A DNA stretch of 36,064 nt, from NCBI RefSeq assembly GCF_010894475.1, contig NZ_JAAIYB010000027.1, positions 1 to 36,064 of the forward strand. Direction: 5' to 3'. The position numbers and the translations under genes are program-made. Origin of the DNA: Myxococcus vastator (GTDB lineage: Bacteria > Myxococcota > Myxococcia > Myxococcales > Myxococcaceae). Under the pieces are notes generated by a model. It had not been told where the DNA came from. It saw only the letters and a program-made list of their open reading frames with translations, and did no database searches. Of the stretch, positions 1 through 6,910 are shown in pieces (positions within the stretch are counted from its first letter, which is position 1; each line of letters begins with the position of its first letter).

Positions 1-1
1 T

Positions 2-35
2 GTCTCGTGCGCCCGGAGACGTGTATAAGCGACAG
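2..35 (+). other. Degraded Nextera (Tn5) sequencing adapter at contig end
   Basis: These 34 bases align without gaps to the Illumina Nextera read-2 transposase adapter, including the Tn5 mosaic-end core (here GTGTATAAGCGACAG). Thirty of 34 positions match, and the four differences, at 10, 13, 20 and 30, are all to C. This is library-construction sequence and not genome. It means the first genomic base is about 36 and that the gene reading into it from the right is cut by the assembly, not by biology. Confidence 0.93.
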
Positions 36-1136
36 TGCGGCACCCGGCGCCCCAGCGGGCGCGGGCCCCGCATGCGCTGCCCCACCAGGAGCCGCCGCCT
101 TGGCCGCGGGTGGCGCCGCCGCGGCCGCCTTCCGGGCTCCCGGAGGCGGAGGAAGCACCGCGGACTGACGCGGCGGAGGCGGCGTCGCCAGGCGAACCGG
201 CCGCTCGATGAGGCCACGCGTGGCCAGCCGCTCCAGGTCCATGACGATGTCGGTCCGGCCGCCGTCGCCCCGCGCGGTGGGACGCACGCGCTCCTCGCGC
301 ACCCACTTCGCCAGCAGGCTTCCGAACTCACCGCGGTACTTCTCCAGCATGCGCGCGGCGAACTCCGGGGACTGCGCCACGCACGCGCGCGCCAGGCGCT
401 GAGCCCCCGCGCTGCGCAGCGCCACCGCGGGCCGCGTCAGGCCCTCGTGCGGCTCCAGCTGCGTCCTGGCGTCCTCCTCCGGCAGCTTGCGCGGAGCGTT
501 GGCCGCCACGGCCTTGGTGGCCAGCAGCTTCAGGTCCGGCGGCAGCTGTTCCAGCATGGCCTCGCGCTCCGCGTCCGGGAGGCCCGCCAGCGCCGGCCCC
601 AGCACGCGCGCGCCCAACCGGTCGCACATGGTGAGCAGCTCCCGCTGCTGGAGCTGGAGCACGTCCGCGAACTTGAAGCCCGCGGCCTGCTGGCCCGCGA
701 CCTCGCGCGCGAGCAGCTCCTCCAGCTTCCACCGCACGATGTCCAGGACCTGCGGCCGGACCTCGCGGGTCAGCTTCACGCGCGAGGGCGGCAGATGCGC
801 GCGCACCGCCTCCGCCAGCGTGCCCGGCAGCGCGCGCAGCACCACCTCCACCAACGCGCCCCGCTCACGTTGCAGCAGGGCGGCCAGCCGCTCCGGCTCG
901 GCGCTCCAGAGCTGCCCACGGCGGTCCTTCACCAGCCGCTTGATTTCCTGCACCAGCGCGGGGATGCGCTTCTCGCGCGGAATCTGAAGCAGCTCCTGCG
1001 CGCGATGACGCAGGAGCGCGCCCTCCTCTTCGGGAAGGTGCTCCAGGGCGCCGAGGCTCTCCTGGCCGCAGAACGTCACGGCCGTCAGGAGCAGCATGCT
1101 CTGGCGCTTGTTGAGCGAGGTGAAGAACGAGTCCAA
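36..1136 (-). CDS. FliG-like protein of a type III secretion locus (3' end missing)
   Basis: The frame is open for 367 codons from a TTG start to the adapter junction, so the C-terminus is missing. The TTG is chosen because a stop lies two codons upstream and AGAGGTGA sits about 3 bases before it. Residues 14-70 are leucine-rich helices. Residues 84-125 (LLQRERGALVEVVLRALPG) follow the FliG middle-domain pattern. Residues 154-205 (FKFADVLQLQQ, then ALAGLPDAE) follow the FliG C-terminal pattern, F-x-F-x-D-hh-x-L then ALxG. The tail from residue 317 is Pro/Ala-rich. FliG is the flagellar rotor protein; in injectisomes the analogous slot next to sctJ is taken by the pod adaptor SctK, and this gene sits just there, 71 bases after sctJ. 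I infer a cytosolic sorting-platform role. The fold is inferred from the pattern only. Confidence 0.7.
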
Positions 1137-1207
1137 ACGTCACCTCTCGGGCCCCACGGACGCCCGCTGGGAGAGGGAGGGAAGCCCCACCGTGAGGGGC
1201 GGTGACG

Positions 1208-2026
1208 TCAGGCCTCGGGAGGACGACCGCGGGCGCGCGCGCCAGTGCGCGTGGCCGGGGCGCTGCTGGAGCCGCCGCGCATGAAGGTCCACATCGTCAG
1301 GCCCAGCATCGCCAGCACCAGCACGAAGGCGCCCGCGAACATCACCTTGAACTGGCTGGCGCTGGACGCCGTCATGCGCAGCCCCAGCACGTCCTGCAGG
1401 CGGCTCTCCGAGTCCGTCTCCGCCGACGGCGGCAAGGCCTGCGTCATCAGCACCGTCACCGCGCTGGCCTTCAGCTCCGGCACCGCGGTGGCCGCGAACT
1501 GCTGCACCACGGCGGTGTCGATGGGCGGCCTGCCACCCTCGCCCGGGCGGTACTTGATGAACACCGACGCGGACGGCATCGGCTTGTTCTCCGGCTGCGC
1601 GAGGTCGTTGTTCTCCGGAATCATCACGATGGCGCGCGCCTCCAGCACGCCGTCAATCTGGTTCAGCGCGTTGGAGACCTCGCCGCCCATCGCCTTGAGG
1701 AGCATGGCGCGCTCCTCCGTCGCGGTGGGCACCATGCTGCCCTTGGAGAAGTGGGCCAGGCCCTTCTCCACCGGGCGCGGCAGCGAGTTGAGCTTGAGCA
1801 GCTCCGCCGCCTGCGCGGCATCCGCCTTGGGCACGGTGATCATGAACCGCACCTCGTTGCCGCCTTCCTCCTTCTCCTTCTTGGCGGTGATGCCGTTCTT
1901 GCTGAGCAGGACGTAGATTTCGTTGGCGTCCGCTTCGCTCAGCGCGTGCTGGAGTTCAATGTGGCAGCCCGTCAGGAAGAGGAGGGCAAGAAGCGAGGCG
2001 GCAAACGCGTGCGGTCGGCGAATCAT
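1208..2026 (-). CDS. sctJ: Type III secretion inner-membrane ring lipoprotein SctJ
   Basis: This 272-residue protein belongs to the YscJ/PrgK/HrcJ family, which forms the inner-membrane ring of the injectisome and is related to the N-terminal part of flagellar FliF. Residues 1-20 are a lipoprotein signal with lipobox LTGC and lipidated Cys21. The periplasmic ring-building domains follow, with family-typical stretches such as ALSEADANEIYVLLSKNGI near the start. A hydrophobic anchor near residues 233-255 (FKVMFAGAFVLVLAMLG) is followed by a short basic cytoplasmic tail. ATG 2026 is chosen because the signal peptide starts there; an upstream in-frame start at 2110 would put 28 unlikely residues in front. 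No strong ribosome site is visible. It lies between sctI and the FliG-like gene, the usual I-J-K order. Confidence 0.93.
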   Translation of the reverse strand: MIRRPHAFAASLLALLFLTGCHIELQHALSEADANEIYVLLSKNGITAKKEKEEGGNEVRFMITVPKADAAQAAELLKLNSLPRPVEKGLAHFSKGSMVPTATEERAMLLKAMGGEVSNALNQIDGVLEARAIVMIPENNDLAQPENKPMPSASVFIKYRPGEGGRPPIDTAVVQQFAATAVPELKASAVTVLMTQALPPSAETDSESRLQDVLGLRMTASSASQFKVMFAGAFVLVLAMLGLTMWTFMRGGSSSAPATRTGARARGRPPEA

Positions 2027-2064
2027 GGGCGGGTCGGAGCTTACTAGGCCCCCGGAAAACGCGG

Positions 2065-2105
2065 AAGGGCGCCCCCTCCCGCTCGTAGAGGGAGGGACCG
2101 CCCTT
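2065..2105 (-). promoter_or_regulatory. Intercistronic hairpin between sctI and sctJ
   Basis: AAGGGCG (2065-2071) pairs with CGCCCTT (2099-2105), and CCCTCCC (2074-2080) pairs with GGGAGGG (2090-2096). The two 7-bp stems are separated by a 2x2 internal loop and capped by a 9-base loop. It lies in the 114-base gap between sctI and sctJ and has no U-tract. It could be an attenuator, an RNA-processing site or a stabiliser that sets the ratio of rod to ring protein. Confidence 0.6.
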
Positions 2106-2140
2106 CTCAAGGCCGCGTCGCCGGGGAGCCGGGGTTGGGC

Positions 2141-2698
2141 CTACACCTGGGTCTTGACGACGTCCTTCAGGCCGGTGGTCGCCTTCTCCACGACCTTGCT
2201 CGTCAGGTCCAGCTGCTGCGTGTACTGGTACATGGAGGCCTGGAGCGACAGCAGCTCCGCGTTGGAGAACGCCTTGCCGCTGGAGGCCTGCTTGATGATG
2301 TGCTCCAGGTTGACCTGGCCCTTCTCCAGGTCACCGACGATCTGCGTCATCATGTCGCCCGCCTTGGACGACTTGGACGCCTCCGCCTTGGCCACCACGG
2401 GCTCGGCCGCCTTGGTCGTCACCGACTCCTGGGCACCGCGCACCTTGTTGAGGGCGGCCTTCTCCGTCTTGGTGACGGTCTCCACCTGACGCACGGCATC
2501 CGTGCGCTGGGTGGCCTGCGCCGCCTGGGCCTTGTTCACCTGCTGGGTCGCGTCCACCTGACCGGCGCCCTGCGCCTTGTCAGCGAGAACTCCGTCGAAC
2601 TTCGACGCGCCCTGCTTGTTCGTCTGCTGAGCGCCCTGATCCTGCAGCTTCTGCTGGGCGACCTGCGCCGCGGAGACTCCGGCCATCGGACCCGCCAT
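2141..2698 (-). CDS. sctI: Type III secretion inner-rod protein SctI
   Basis: The product is 185 residues. Its C-terminal 45 residues (AELLSLQASMYQYTQQLDL, then SKVVEKATTGLKDVVKTQV) match the conserved end of the HrpB/YscI/PrgJ inner-rod family, where a helix packs in the export channel at the base of the needle. The N-terminal two thirds are polar, Gln/Ala/Lys-rich and probably disordered, which makes it somewhat longer than the usual 100-150 residues. ATG 2698 has an excellent ribosome site, GGAGGG, six bases upstream. An in-frame ATG at 2716 lies upstream of that site and is less likely. The first 119 bases overlap the end of the sigma-factor frame. sctJ follows, which supports the identification. 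Confidence 0.85.
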   Translation of the reverse strand: MAGPMAGVSAAQVAQQKLQDQGAQQTNKQGASKFDGVLADKAQGAGQVDATQQVNKAQAAQATQRTDAVRQVETVTKTEKAALNKVRGAQESVTTKAAEPVVAKAEASKSSKAGDMMTQIVGDLEKGQVNLEHIIKQASSGKAFSNAELLSLQASMYQYTQQLDLTSKVVEKATTGLKDVVKTQV

Positions 2699-3416
2699 GT
2701 GAGACCCTCCTTGCATCCATCGGAGAAGGAGGAAGCTCCTCCTCCTCGTTCAAGAGTTCCTTGAGCCGGTCGATTGCTCGCGCGTGCAGCCGCGACGCCC
2801 AGCTCTTCGACTGTCCTATCTCCGCTCCCGCCTCTTCCAGCGTCCTGCCCTGGAAGTAGTACCCCATCAGGAGCTTGCGCTCCTTCTCCGGGAGCTTCTC
2901 GATCGCCGCCCGCACCCGCGTCTTCAGCTGCTCCTGCTCCATCCGGATGTCGACGGGGAGCGACTCGTCGGTGTAACCCGTCGTGTCCGCGCCTTCGATG
3001 CTGCTGGCGAAGACCATCGCCAAGCCCGTCACCGCATCCGAGATGTCATTCACATCATCGTCGAATGAGCTGCCGCGGTTGCCTGCTCCGGCCTCACGAT
3101 CCGAAAGATTTCCCAGATACGCCGCCGCCCGCTCTCCCACATAGGCGCCGCGGGCGTCCGAACCGCGCAGCACGCCCATCTTCCGCAGCCCGTCGAAGAT
3201 GGCGCCCTTGATGCGGTAGTGCGCGAAGGTGAGGAAGTTGGCCCCGACCTTCGGATCGAACCGCTCGGCGGCCTCCAGGAGGCCTATCTGACCGTAGGCC
3301 AGCAGCTCATCCAGCTCCAGCTGGGCATTGAACTGCTTGCGCACGGTCGCGGCCAGCGACCGGACGTAGGGGCCGTACTTCTCGAGGATGACCTGCCTGT
3401 CGTCGCCCAGAGCCAA
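2580..3416 (-). CDS. FliA/SigD-type (sigma-28 class) RNA polymerase sigma factor
   Basis: The product is 278 residues. Region 2 is at residues 35-82 (ELDELLAYGQIGLLEAAERF, then FLTFAHYRIKGAIFDGLRKMG), typical of flagellar-type sigma-28. Region 4 is at residues 174-222 (LPEKERKLLMGYY, then a helix-turn-helix LEEAGAEIGQSKSWASRLHA). FliA-class factors switch on late structural genes, so this one probably drives genes for secretion parts or substrates. The TTG start lies 7 bases after the stop of the preceding gene, which suggests translational coupling. The sigma core ends by about residue 225; the last 39 residues are read in another frame through sctI, are Gly/Arg/Ser-rich, and look like an unconserved run-on. 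I therefore trust the start and core but not the biological importance of the tail. Confidence 0.9.
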   Translation of the reverse strand: MALGDDRQVILEKYGPYVRSLAATVRKQFNAQLELDELLAYGQIGLLEAAERFDPKVGANFLTFAHYRIKGAIFDGLRKMGVLRGSDARGAYVGERAAAYLGNLSDREAGAGNRGSSFDDDVNDISDAVTGLAMVFASSIEGADTTGYTDESLPVDIRMEQEQLKTRVRAAIEKLPEKERKLLMGYYFQGRTLEEAGAEIGQSKSWASRLHARAIDRLKELLNEEEELPPSPMDARRVSHGGSDGRSLRGAGRPAEAAGSGRSADEQAGRVEVRRSSR

Positions 3417-3423
3417 GCGCCGC

Positions 3424-3819
3424 TCACTCGGCCTTAGACCACAGCCGCTCGAGGACCTGATTCAGCCGCGGATCATCCTGGAGCGCGTCTGCGATTTTGC
3501 TGGTGAGTGAAGAAGACTTCATTCGGAGCTTCTCCTTCAGGACTTCGGCGACCAGGGCCTGCGTCGCCTCTTCCTTGCTCTTGAAGCCCCCATTCTTCAG
3601 CTTCCGGGCAATGGCCACCGCCTGGGAGGCCACCGGATCCGCGGCCTGGGGGCCCTGGACATTGCTGGAGCCTACCAGACCCGAGGGCCCGACAAGAGAC
3701 TCCGTCCGGTCCACCCGGCCACCAAAGCTGGCGCCACCCGCCGGAGCCGCGCCGGCAGGGCCCTTCGCGCCACCCGCGCGGCCCTTCCCACCGCCTCGTC
3801 CGACACCTCCGACAGCCAT
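3424..3819 (-). CDS. Small protein of anti-sigma-like build, type III locus
   Basis: I do not recognise a named family. The 131-residue product has a Gly/Ala/Arg-rich, probably disordered N-terminal half (residues 1-70) and a helical C-terminal half (SQAVAIARKLKNGGFKSKEE, then ALVAEVLKEKLRMKSSSLTS). ATG 3819 has GGAGG eight bases upstream; a longer frame to 3903 would overlap the TPR gene. It ends 7 bases before the FliA-type sigma gene. Flagellar FlgM, the secreted anti-sigma factor of FliA, has a similar size, a disordered N-terminus and a helical sigma-binding C-terminus, so an anti-sigma role is plausible. That is inferred from position and build alone. It could equally be a secretion substrate or chaperone. 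Confidence 0.75.
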   Translation of the reverse strand: MAVGGVGRGGGKGRAGGAKGPAGAAPAGGASFGGRVDRTESLVGPSGLVGSSNVQGPQAADPVASQAVAIARKLKNGGFKSKEEATQALVAEVLKEKLRMKSSSLTSKIADALQDDPRLNQVLERLWSKAE

Positions 3820-3835
3820 CGCCGTGACCTCCGTC

Positions 3836-4267
3836 CTACGTCTTCGCCGGAGGCAGGACTCCCGCCTCCTTGGCCTGGATGAGGGACTGCGCCAGGCGGG
3901 CACCGTCCCCGTCGGGTTCCAGGTCCATGGCGGCCTTCAGCTCCTTGAGCGCCTCGGGCACCTTCCCCATGAACAGCAGCGCCTCGCCCGCATGCGCCCG
4001 CGGGAGCGAGGACTGCGGGGCCAGGCGCTGCGCGACGCGGTAGGCCTGCAGGGCCTTGTCATGACGGCCCTGCGAGAACTCCACCGCGCCCAGCGCCAGC
4101 TGGGGCACCTCGCTCCGGGGCATCAGCGCGGCCGCCCCGGAGAAGATCTCCTTCGCCTTGTCGAAGTGGCCCATGTCGAGCCACAGGTAACCGGCCTCCA
4201 GCAGGACCCTGGCCTGCTGGCGTCCGAGTGGGACGAGGCTGTTCGAAATCTCCGAGGTGTCCGCCAT
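3836..4267 (-). CDS. TPR-repeat type III secretion chaperone-like protein
   Basis: The 143-residue protein is made almost wholly of tetratricopeptide repeats, at about residues 20-50 (LLEAGYLWLDMGHFDKAKEI), 54-86 (LALGAVEFSQGRHDKALQAY) and 90-118 (AHAGEALLFMGKVPEALKEL). Small all-TPR proteins in injectisome loci are class II chaperones of translocators (SycD/LcrH type) or needle chaperones (YscG type), which hold a substrate in the cytosol until export. The gene encoding a needle-like protein lies 30 bases upstream, which makes the YscG type attractive, but the sequence does not separate the two. ATG 4267 has AGGGAG about six bases upstream, and the next gene starts 16 bases after its stop. 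Confidence 0.85.
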   Translation of the reverse strand: MADTSEISNSLVPLGRQQARVLLEAGYLWLDMGHFDKAKEIFSGAAALMPRSEVPQLALGAVEFSQGRHDKALQAYRVAQRLAPQSSLPRAHAGEALLFMGKVPEALKELKAAMDLEPDGDGARLAQSLIQAKEAGVLPPAKT

Positions 4268-4297
4268 GCACGCTCCCTGGGGCGACGACGCCCGCGG

Positions 4298-4867
4298 CTA
4301 GCGGACGTTGCCGATGGAGTTCTTGATCGTATCGTTGCGCGACTTCATCACGTTCGAGATCGCGGTGAAAGTCTGCGACTCCTGCTGGATGGCGGCCTGC
4401 AGGTTCAGGAGCTTGGAGTTCTCCTCGGCCATCTTGTTCAGCGAGAAATTGCCATTGACGGTGTCCGTGGTGCTGCCGGAACCCTGCGCACCCAGGCCCA
4501 GCGGCGAGCCGGAGCCGGCCACCGCGCCACCCAGGCCGCCGCCCGCGACGACACCGCCGCCGGCCGGCGCCACCGCGCCGCTCAGGTTGCCCGCCACCGC
4601 GGTGTTCATCACGCCCGCGTACGGCGCGCCCATGCCCGAGCCGCCCGTCGCGGAGAACGTGTGCATCGAGGAGACGGCGGCGGAGACAATCTGCCCGCCG
4701 GGAACCATGCCCGCCATCGCGCCCACACCCGTGCCCACGGCGCTGGCGGCGCTGTTGAGACCGTTGTGAAGCCGCGCGCCGAAACCGGTGTCCGGCGTCT
4801 GCCGCGCCGTCGTGACGTTGGTCGAGAGACGAACGTTCGGGCCCATCATGTTGTCGATCTTCGCCAT
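4298..4867 (-). CDS. Gly/Ala-rich protein with needle-like C-terminus, type III locus
   Basis: The product is 189 residues. Residues 30-140 are Gly/Ala/Val-rich, low in charge and without a signal peptide. The last 45 residues are helical (NKMAEENSKLLNLQAAIQQE, then NVMKSRNDTIKNSIGNVR). Needle subunits (SctF/PrgI/EscF) end in a helix with LQ near its start and K-x-x-x-D-x-h-I-x-N-x-R at the end, and this tail follows that pattern. Needle proteins are only about 80 residues, so this would be a needle subunit with a large extra N-terminal part, or a secreted rod or filament substrate. GGAGG lies a few bases before ATG 4867. It sits upstream of the TPR chaperone-like gene, as expected for an exported subunit. 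The identification is tentative. Confidence 0.8.
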   Translation of the reverse strand: MAKIDNMMGPNVRLSTNVTTARQTPDTGFGARLHNGLNSAASAVGTGVGAMAGMVPGGQIVSAAVSSMHTFSATGGSGMGAPYAGVMNTAVAGNLSGAVAPAGGGVVAGGGLGGAVAGSGSPLGLGAQGSGSTTDTVNGNFSLNKMAEENSKLLNLQAAIQQESQTFTAISNVMKSRNDTIKNSIGNVR

Positions 4868-5005
4868 TGCTTCCTCCAGGCGCTGCTTCCAGCGGAAAGG
4901 TCAGAGATCACCGATGCTCAGGATGCTCTCTCTTGCATTATCGGCGGGGGGCACCGCCGGTTGCCTGACCCCGGAAAAAAAGAGCCTCCCGGGGCAAAAC
5001 CACCG
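4868..5005 (-). promoter_or_regulatory. Intergenic region with two inverted repeats, probable T3SS promoter/terminator
   Basis: On the minus strand, after the small upstream gene, there is CCCCGG/CCGGGG (4989-4994 with 4969-4974) enclosing a run of seven T (4975-4981), and then CGGCGG/CCGCCG (4942-4947 with 4954-4959). GATAAT (minus strand, next to the second repeat) resembles a -10 box, but I see no convincing -35. The region probably ends the upstream transcript and starts the one led by the needle-like gene. No gene is seen here. Confidence 0.4.
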
Positions 5006-5281
5006 TCATTTCCGGCCCTTGCCACCCTTGGACTCGGCGATCAGCCGCTCGCGGGTCTCCACCAGCATCTCCAGCAGCTCCTCCGCGCGGCCAATGGCGG
5101 CCTGGGCCTTCTTGCCCTGCTCCACCTTGGGGCCCTTGAGCTCGGTGAGGCCCGTCTTCACCCCATCGAAGAAGCCACGGACCTCTTCCACGGAGGCCGC
5201 CTCGAGCAGCGACTCGATGGCGGGAAACGAGGGCGCGGGGAGGTCCTGCGCGGTCTGGGACGGCTTGGCGGTCGGGGGCAT
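5006..5281 (-). CDS. Small helical protein of unknown function
   Basis: I do not recognise this protein. The 91-residue product starts with a Pro/Ser/Thr-rich stretch and then forms charged helices (FFDGVKTGLTELKGPKVEQG, then AAIGRAEELLEMLVETRERL), ending in a basic tail rich in Lys and Gly. It has no signal peptide, membrane segment or cysteine. ATG 5281 is the best start; AGGAG is about 12 bases upstream, rather far. An upstream frame to 5479 has the composition of noncoding sequence. It is co-oriented with the secretion genes but separated by 138 bases with terminator-like repeats, so it may be a locus chaperone or unrelated. Confidence 0.6.
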   Translation of the reverse strand: MPPTAKPSQTAQDLPAPSFPAIESLLEAASVEEVRGFFDGVKTGLTELKGPKVEQGKKAQAAIGRAEELLEMLVETRERLIAESKGGKGRK

Positions 5282-5545
5282 CGCGGAGACGGTCTCCTGT
5301 CGGGCCACCAGCCAGGCTGGCCAGTGGGCGCTGGGCCCCCGACGGTAAGGGAAAGCCCCGCTGCCGACAAGGCGCTCGCCTCTTCCCACGACGCGAGCGG
5401 CCCCTGGACCACCGCCAGGAGAGCGAACGGCCATTCCAGCAGGGGTGTGGGCAAGCCCTGTCCGCTTCAACAAGCGCACCTAGGTTTTCTCCAACGGGGG
5501 ACGTCGCAGCCCCCGCCCACTCACAACAACCACAGGAGCAACTCC

Positions 5546-6166
5546 ATGAAGAAGCTCGTTGGCGTCTTCGCCACCATCGCCATGCTTGGAAGCGGTACCG
5601 CCCTGGCCAACAACGACGAGAACAAGCCGAAGGACTCGTCGGCGGCGCAGGGAGGCTCCGGCCAGGTGGGTGAGACCGAAATCCAGAAGGACACCACCAC
5701 CACCATCGAACGCGAGACGACCGCCACGCCCGAGGAGCCGGGCATGGGCGGCTCCGGCACCATGGGCCAGCAGGCCAACATGGGCCAGAAGGAGCTCAAC
5801 GGCCGCGTGGTGAAGGCGGAGAGCGACAAGATCTTCGTCGACATGCAGGGCGCGGTGGTCCCCCTGGAGGTCGACCGCAGCACCACCTTCAGCGACCCGA
5901 CCCTGAAGAAGGCCAAGGACCTGCGCCCCGGCCAGGAGATTCGCGCCAGCTACCAGGTGAAGGAGACCAAGAACGTCGCCAAGAGCATCTCCCTCTCGGG
6001 CACGGGCGGCGCCGGTGACCCGGCGCTGACGCCCGACTCGTCCATCAACCAGGACAGCGACATGGGCGGCTCCGGCGTGGAGCAGCACGAAGGCACCGGC
6101 GGCGCGGGGGACGACAGCACCCTGAACCCGGACACGGGCTCCAACACCTCGCCCGACACGTACTGA
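5546..6166 (+). CDS. Secreted small protein with OB/SH3-like central domain
   Basis: The product is 206 residues. The signal peptide (residues 1-21, cleavage after ALA) predicts export to the periplasm or beyond. Residues 22-80 are Thr/Glu/Gly-rich and disordered. Residues 84-150 form a compact domain rich in predicted strands (LNGRVVKAESDKIFVDMQG, then PGQEIRASYQVKE), which looks like a small beta-barrel of the kind found in DUF5666-type proteins. The Gly-rich tail contains GTGGAGD twice and a Met-Gly-Gly-Ser-Gly motif also seen near residue 67. AGGAG lies eight bases before ATG 5546. It is a single gene with its own terminator. The 264 bases upstream of it (5282-5545) show no gene, only a small inverted repeat (GCCAG-G-CTGGC). 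The function is unknown. Confidence 0.85.
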   Translation: MKKLVGVFATIAMLGSGTALANNDENKPKDSSAAQGGSGQVGETEIQKDTTTTIERETTATPEEPGMGGSGTMGQQANMGQKELNGRVVKAESDKIFVDMQGAVVPLEVDRSTTFSDPTLKKAKDLRPGQEIRASYQVKETKNVAKSISLSGTGGAGDPALTPDSSINQDSDMGGSGVEQHEGTGGAGDDSTLNPDTGSNTSPDTY

Positions 6167-6213
6167 TGCCCCACCCACGGGCATGTCAGGACCGCACCCC
6201 ATGATGGGGAACT

Positions 6214-6248
6214 CAGGGCCCGCAGCCGCCACCCGGCTGTGGGCCCTG
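6214..6248 (+). terminator. Strong hairpin terminator without U-tract
   Basis: CAGGGCCCGCAGCC (6214-6227) pairs with GGCTGTGGGCCCTG (6235-6248), 14 bp with one G-U pair and a 7-base loop. It lies about 48 bases after the stop of the secreted-protein gene. No T-run follows, which is common for hairpin terminators in very GC-rich genomes. Confidence 0.65.
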
Positions 6249-6305
6249 GCGCCGTGCCGGGCGCGGACCTCCGGCGCCGTCAGGCCTGCATCACCGTACA
6301 GTCCA

Positions 6306-6341
6306 TTCAGTATTGACTGAACGAAGTCCGCCGCCTAAATG
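6306..6341 (+). promoter_or_regulatory. Promoter of the export operon with an operator over the -35 box
   Basis: TTCAGT (6306-6311) and ACTGAA (6316-6321) form a perfect 6-bp inverted repeat around ATTG. TTGACT (6313-6318), a near-consensus -35 box, lies inside it. TAAATG (6336-6341), a weaker -10, follows at 17 bases. The arrangement is what an autoregulating MarR/GbsR repressor needs: binding at the palindrome would block RNA polymerase. The regulator gene starts 71 bases downstream. Confidence 0.65.
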
Positions 6342-6412
6342 CCTGCCCACCGCCCTGGCCGCCACGCGTCCCACCACGGGATGCCCGGCACGGCGAGGCG
6401 TGGAGCGCGGGC

Positions 6413-6910
6413 ATGAGGGAGCTGGAGACCGCCGAGCACCGCTTCATCGAAGCGATGGGGCTGTACTTCGAGCGGCGGGGCGGCACGCGCATTGGCGGGC
6501 GCATCTATGCGCTGCTGATGCTCGCGGGCGAGCCCCTGTCGAACAAGCGAATCGCCGAGCTGCTCAAGGTGAGCGCGGCCTCGGTGTCCACCAACCTCCG
6601 CGCCTGCGCGGACATGGGCCTGGTGGAACCGGCCAGCGTTCCCGGAGACCGGCAGCACTACCACGTCATCCATTCCCAGGGCTGGGAGGGCAAGCTGCGC
6701 GTGGCGGAGGAGTCGCTGAGCGCCTTCGCCCGCATCTGCGCCGAAGCCCTCGCGGTTCCGCGCCTCGCTGGCAATCGCAGCTTGCGAGAAGCGTCCGCTT
6801 TCTGTGATTTCTACAAGGCCGAGCTGACAGGCATCGCCGAGCGGTGGCGCGCAGCGCATGCCCCCCGTCCGCCACGCCCCGACAAGACTTCGAAAGGACG
6901 TACCGCATGA
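6413..6910 (+). CDS. GbsR/MarR-family transcriptional regulator
   Basis: The 165-residue protein has the GbsR-like winged-helix layout: an N-terminal helix (ETAEHRFIEAMGLYFERRG), a helix-turn-helix at about residues 43-70 (LSNKRIAELLKVSAASVSTN), a wing (PGDRQHYHVI) and C-terminal dimer helices. This family is known as repressors beside transporter operons. ATG 6413 has GGAG eight bases upstream. It is the first gene of a six-gene operon; its stop overlaps the next start as ATGA, so the two are translationally coupled. The palindrome over the -35 box upstream is the likely binding site. The signal it senses cannot be seen from sequence. Confidence 0.9.
   Translation: MRELETAEHRFIEAMGLYFERRGGTRIGGRIYALLMLAGEPLSNKRIAELLKVSAASVSTNLRACADMGLVEPASVPGDRQHYHVIHSQGWEGKLRVAEESLSAFARICAEALAVPRLAGNRSLREASAFCDFYKAELTGIAERWRAAHAPRPPRPDKTSKGRTA

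Noticed and set aside
21-1205. A 394-codon plus-strand frame at the left edge
   Set aside because: It starts inside adapter sequence and is Arg/Gln/Leu-rich shadow of the FliG-like gene.
3497-5545. Upstream part of an 889-codon plus-strand frame ending with the secreted-protein gene
   Set aside because: It is antisense to the type III genes and only fuses by chance to the real gene, which begins at 5546 with a ribosome site and signal peptide.
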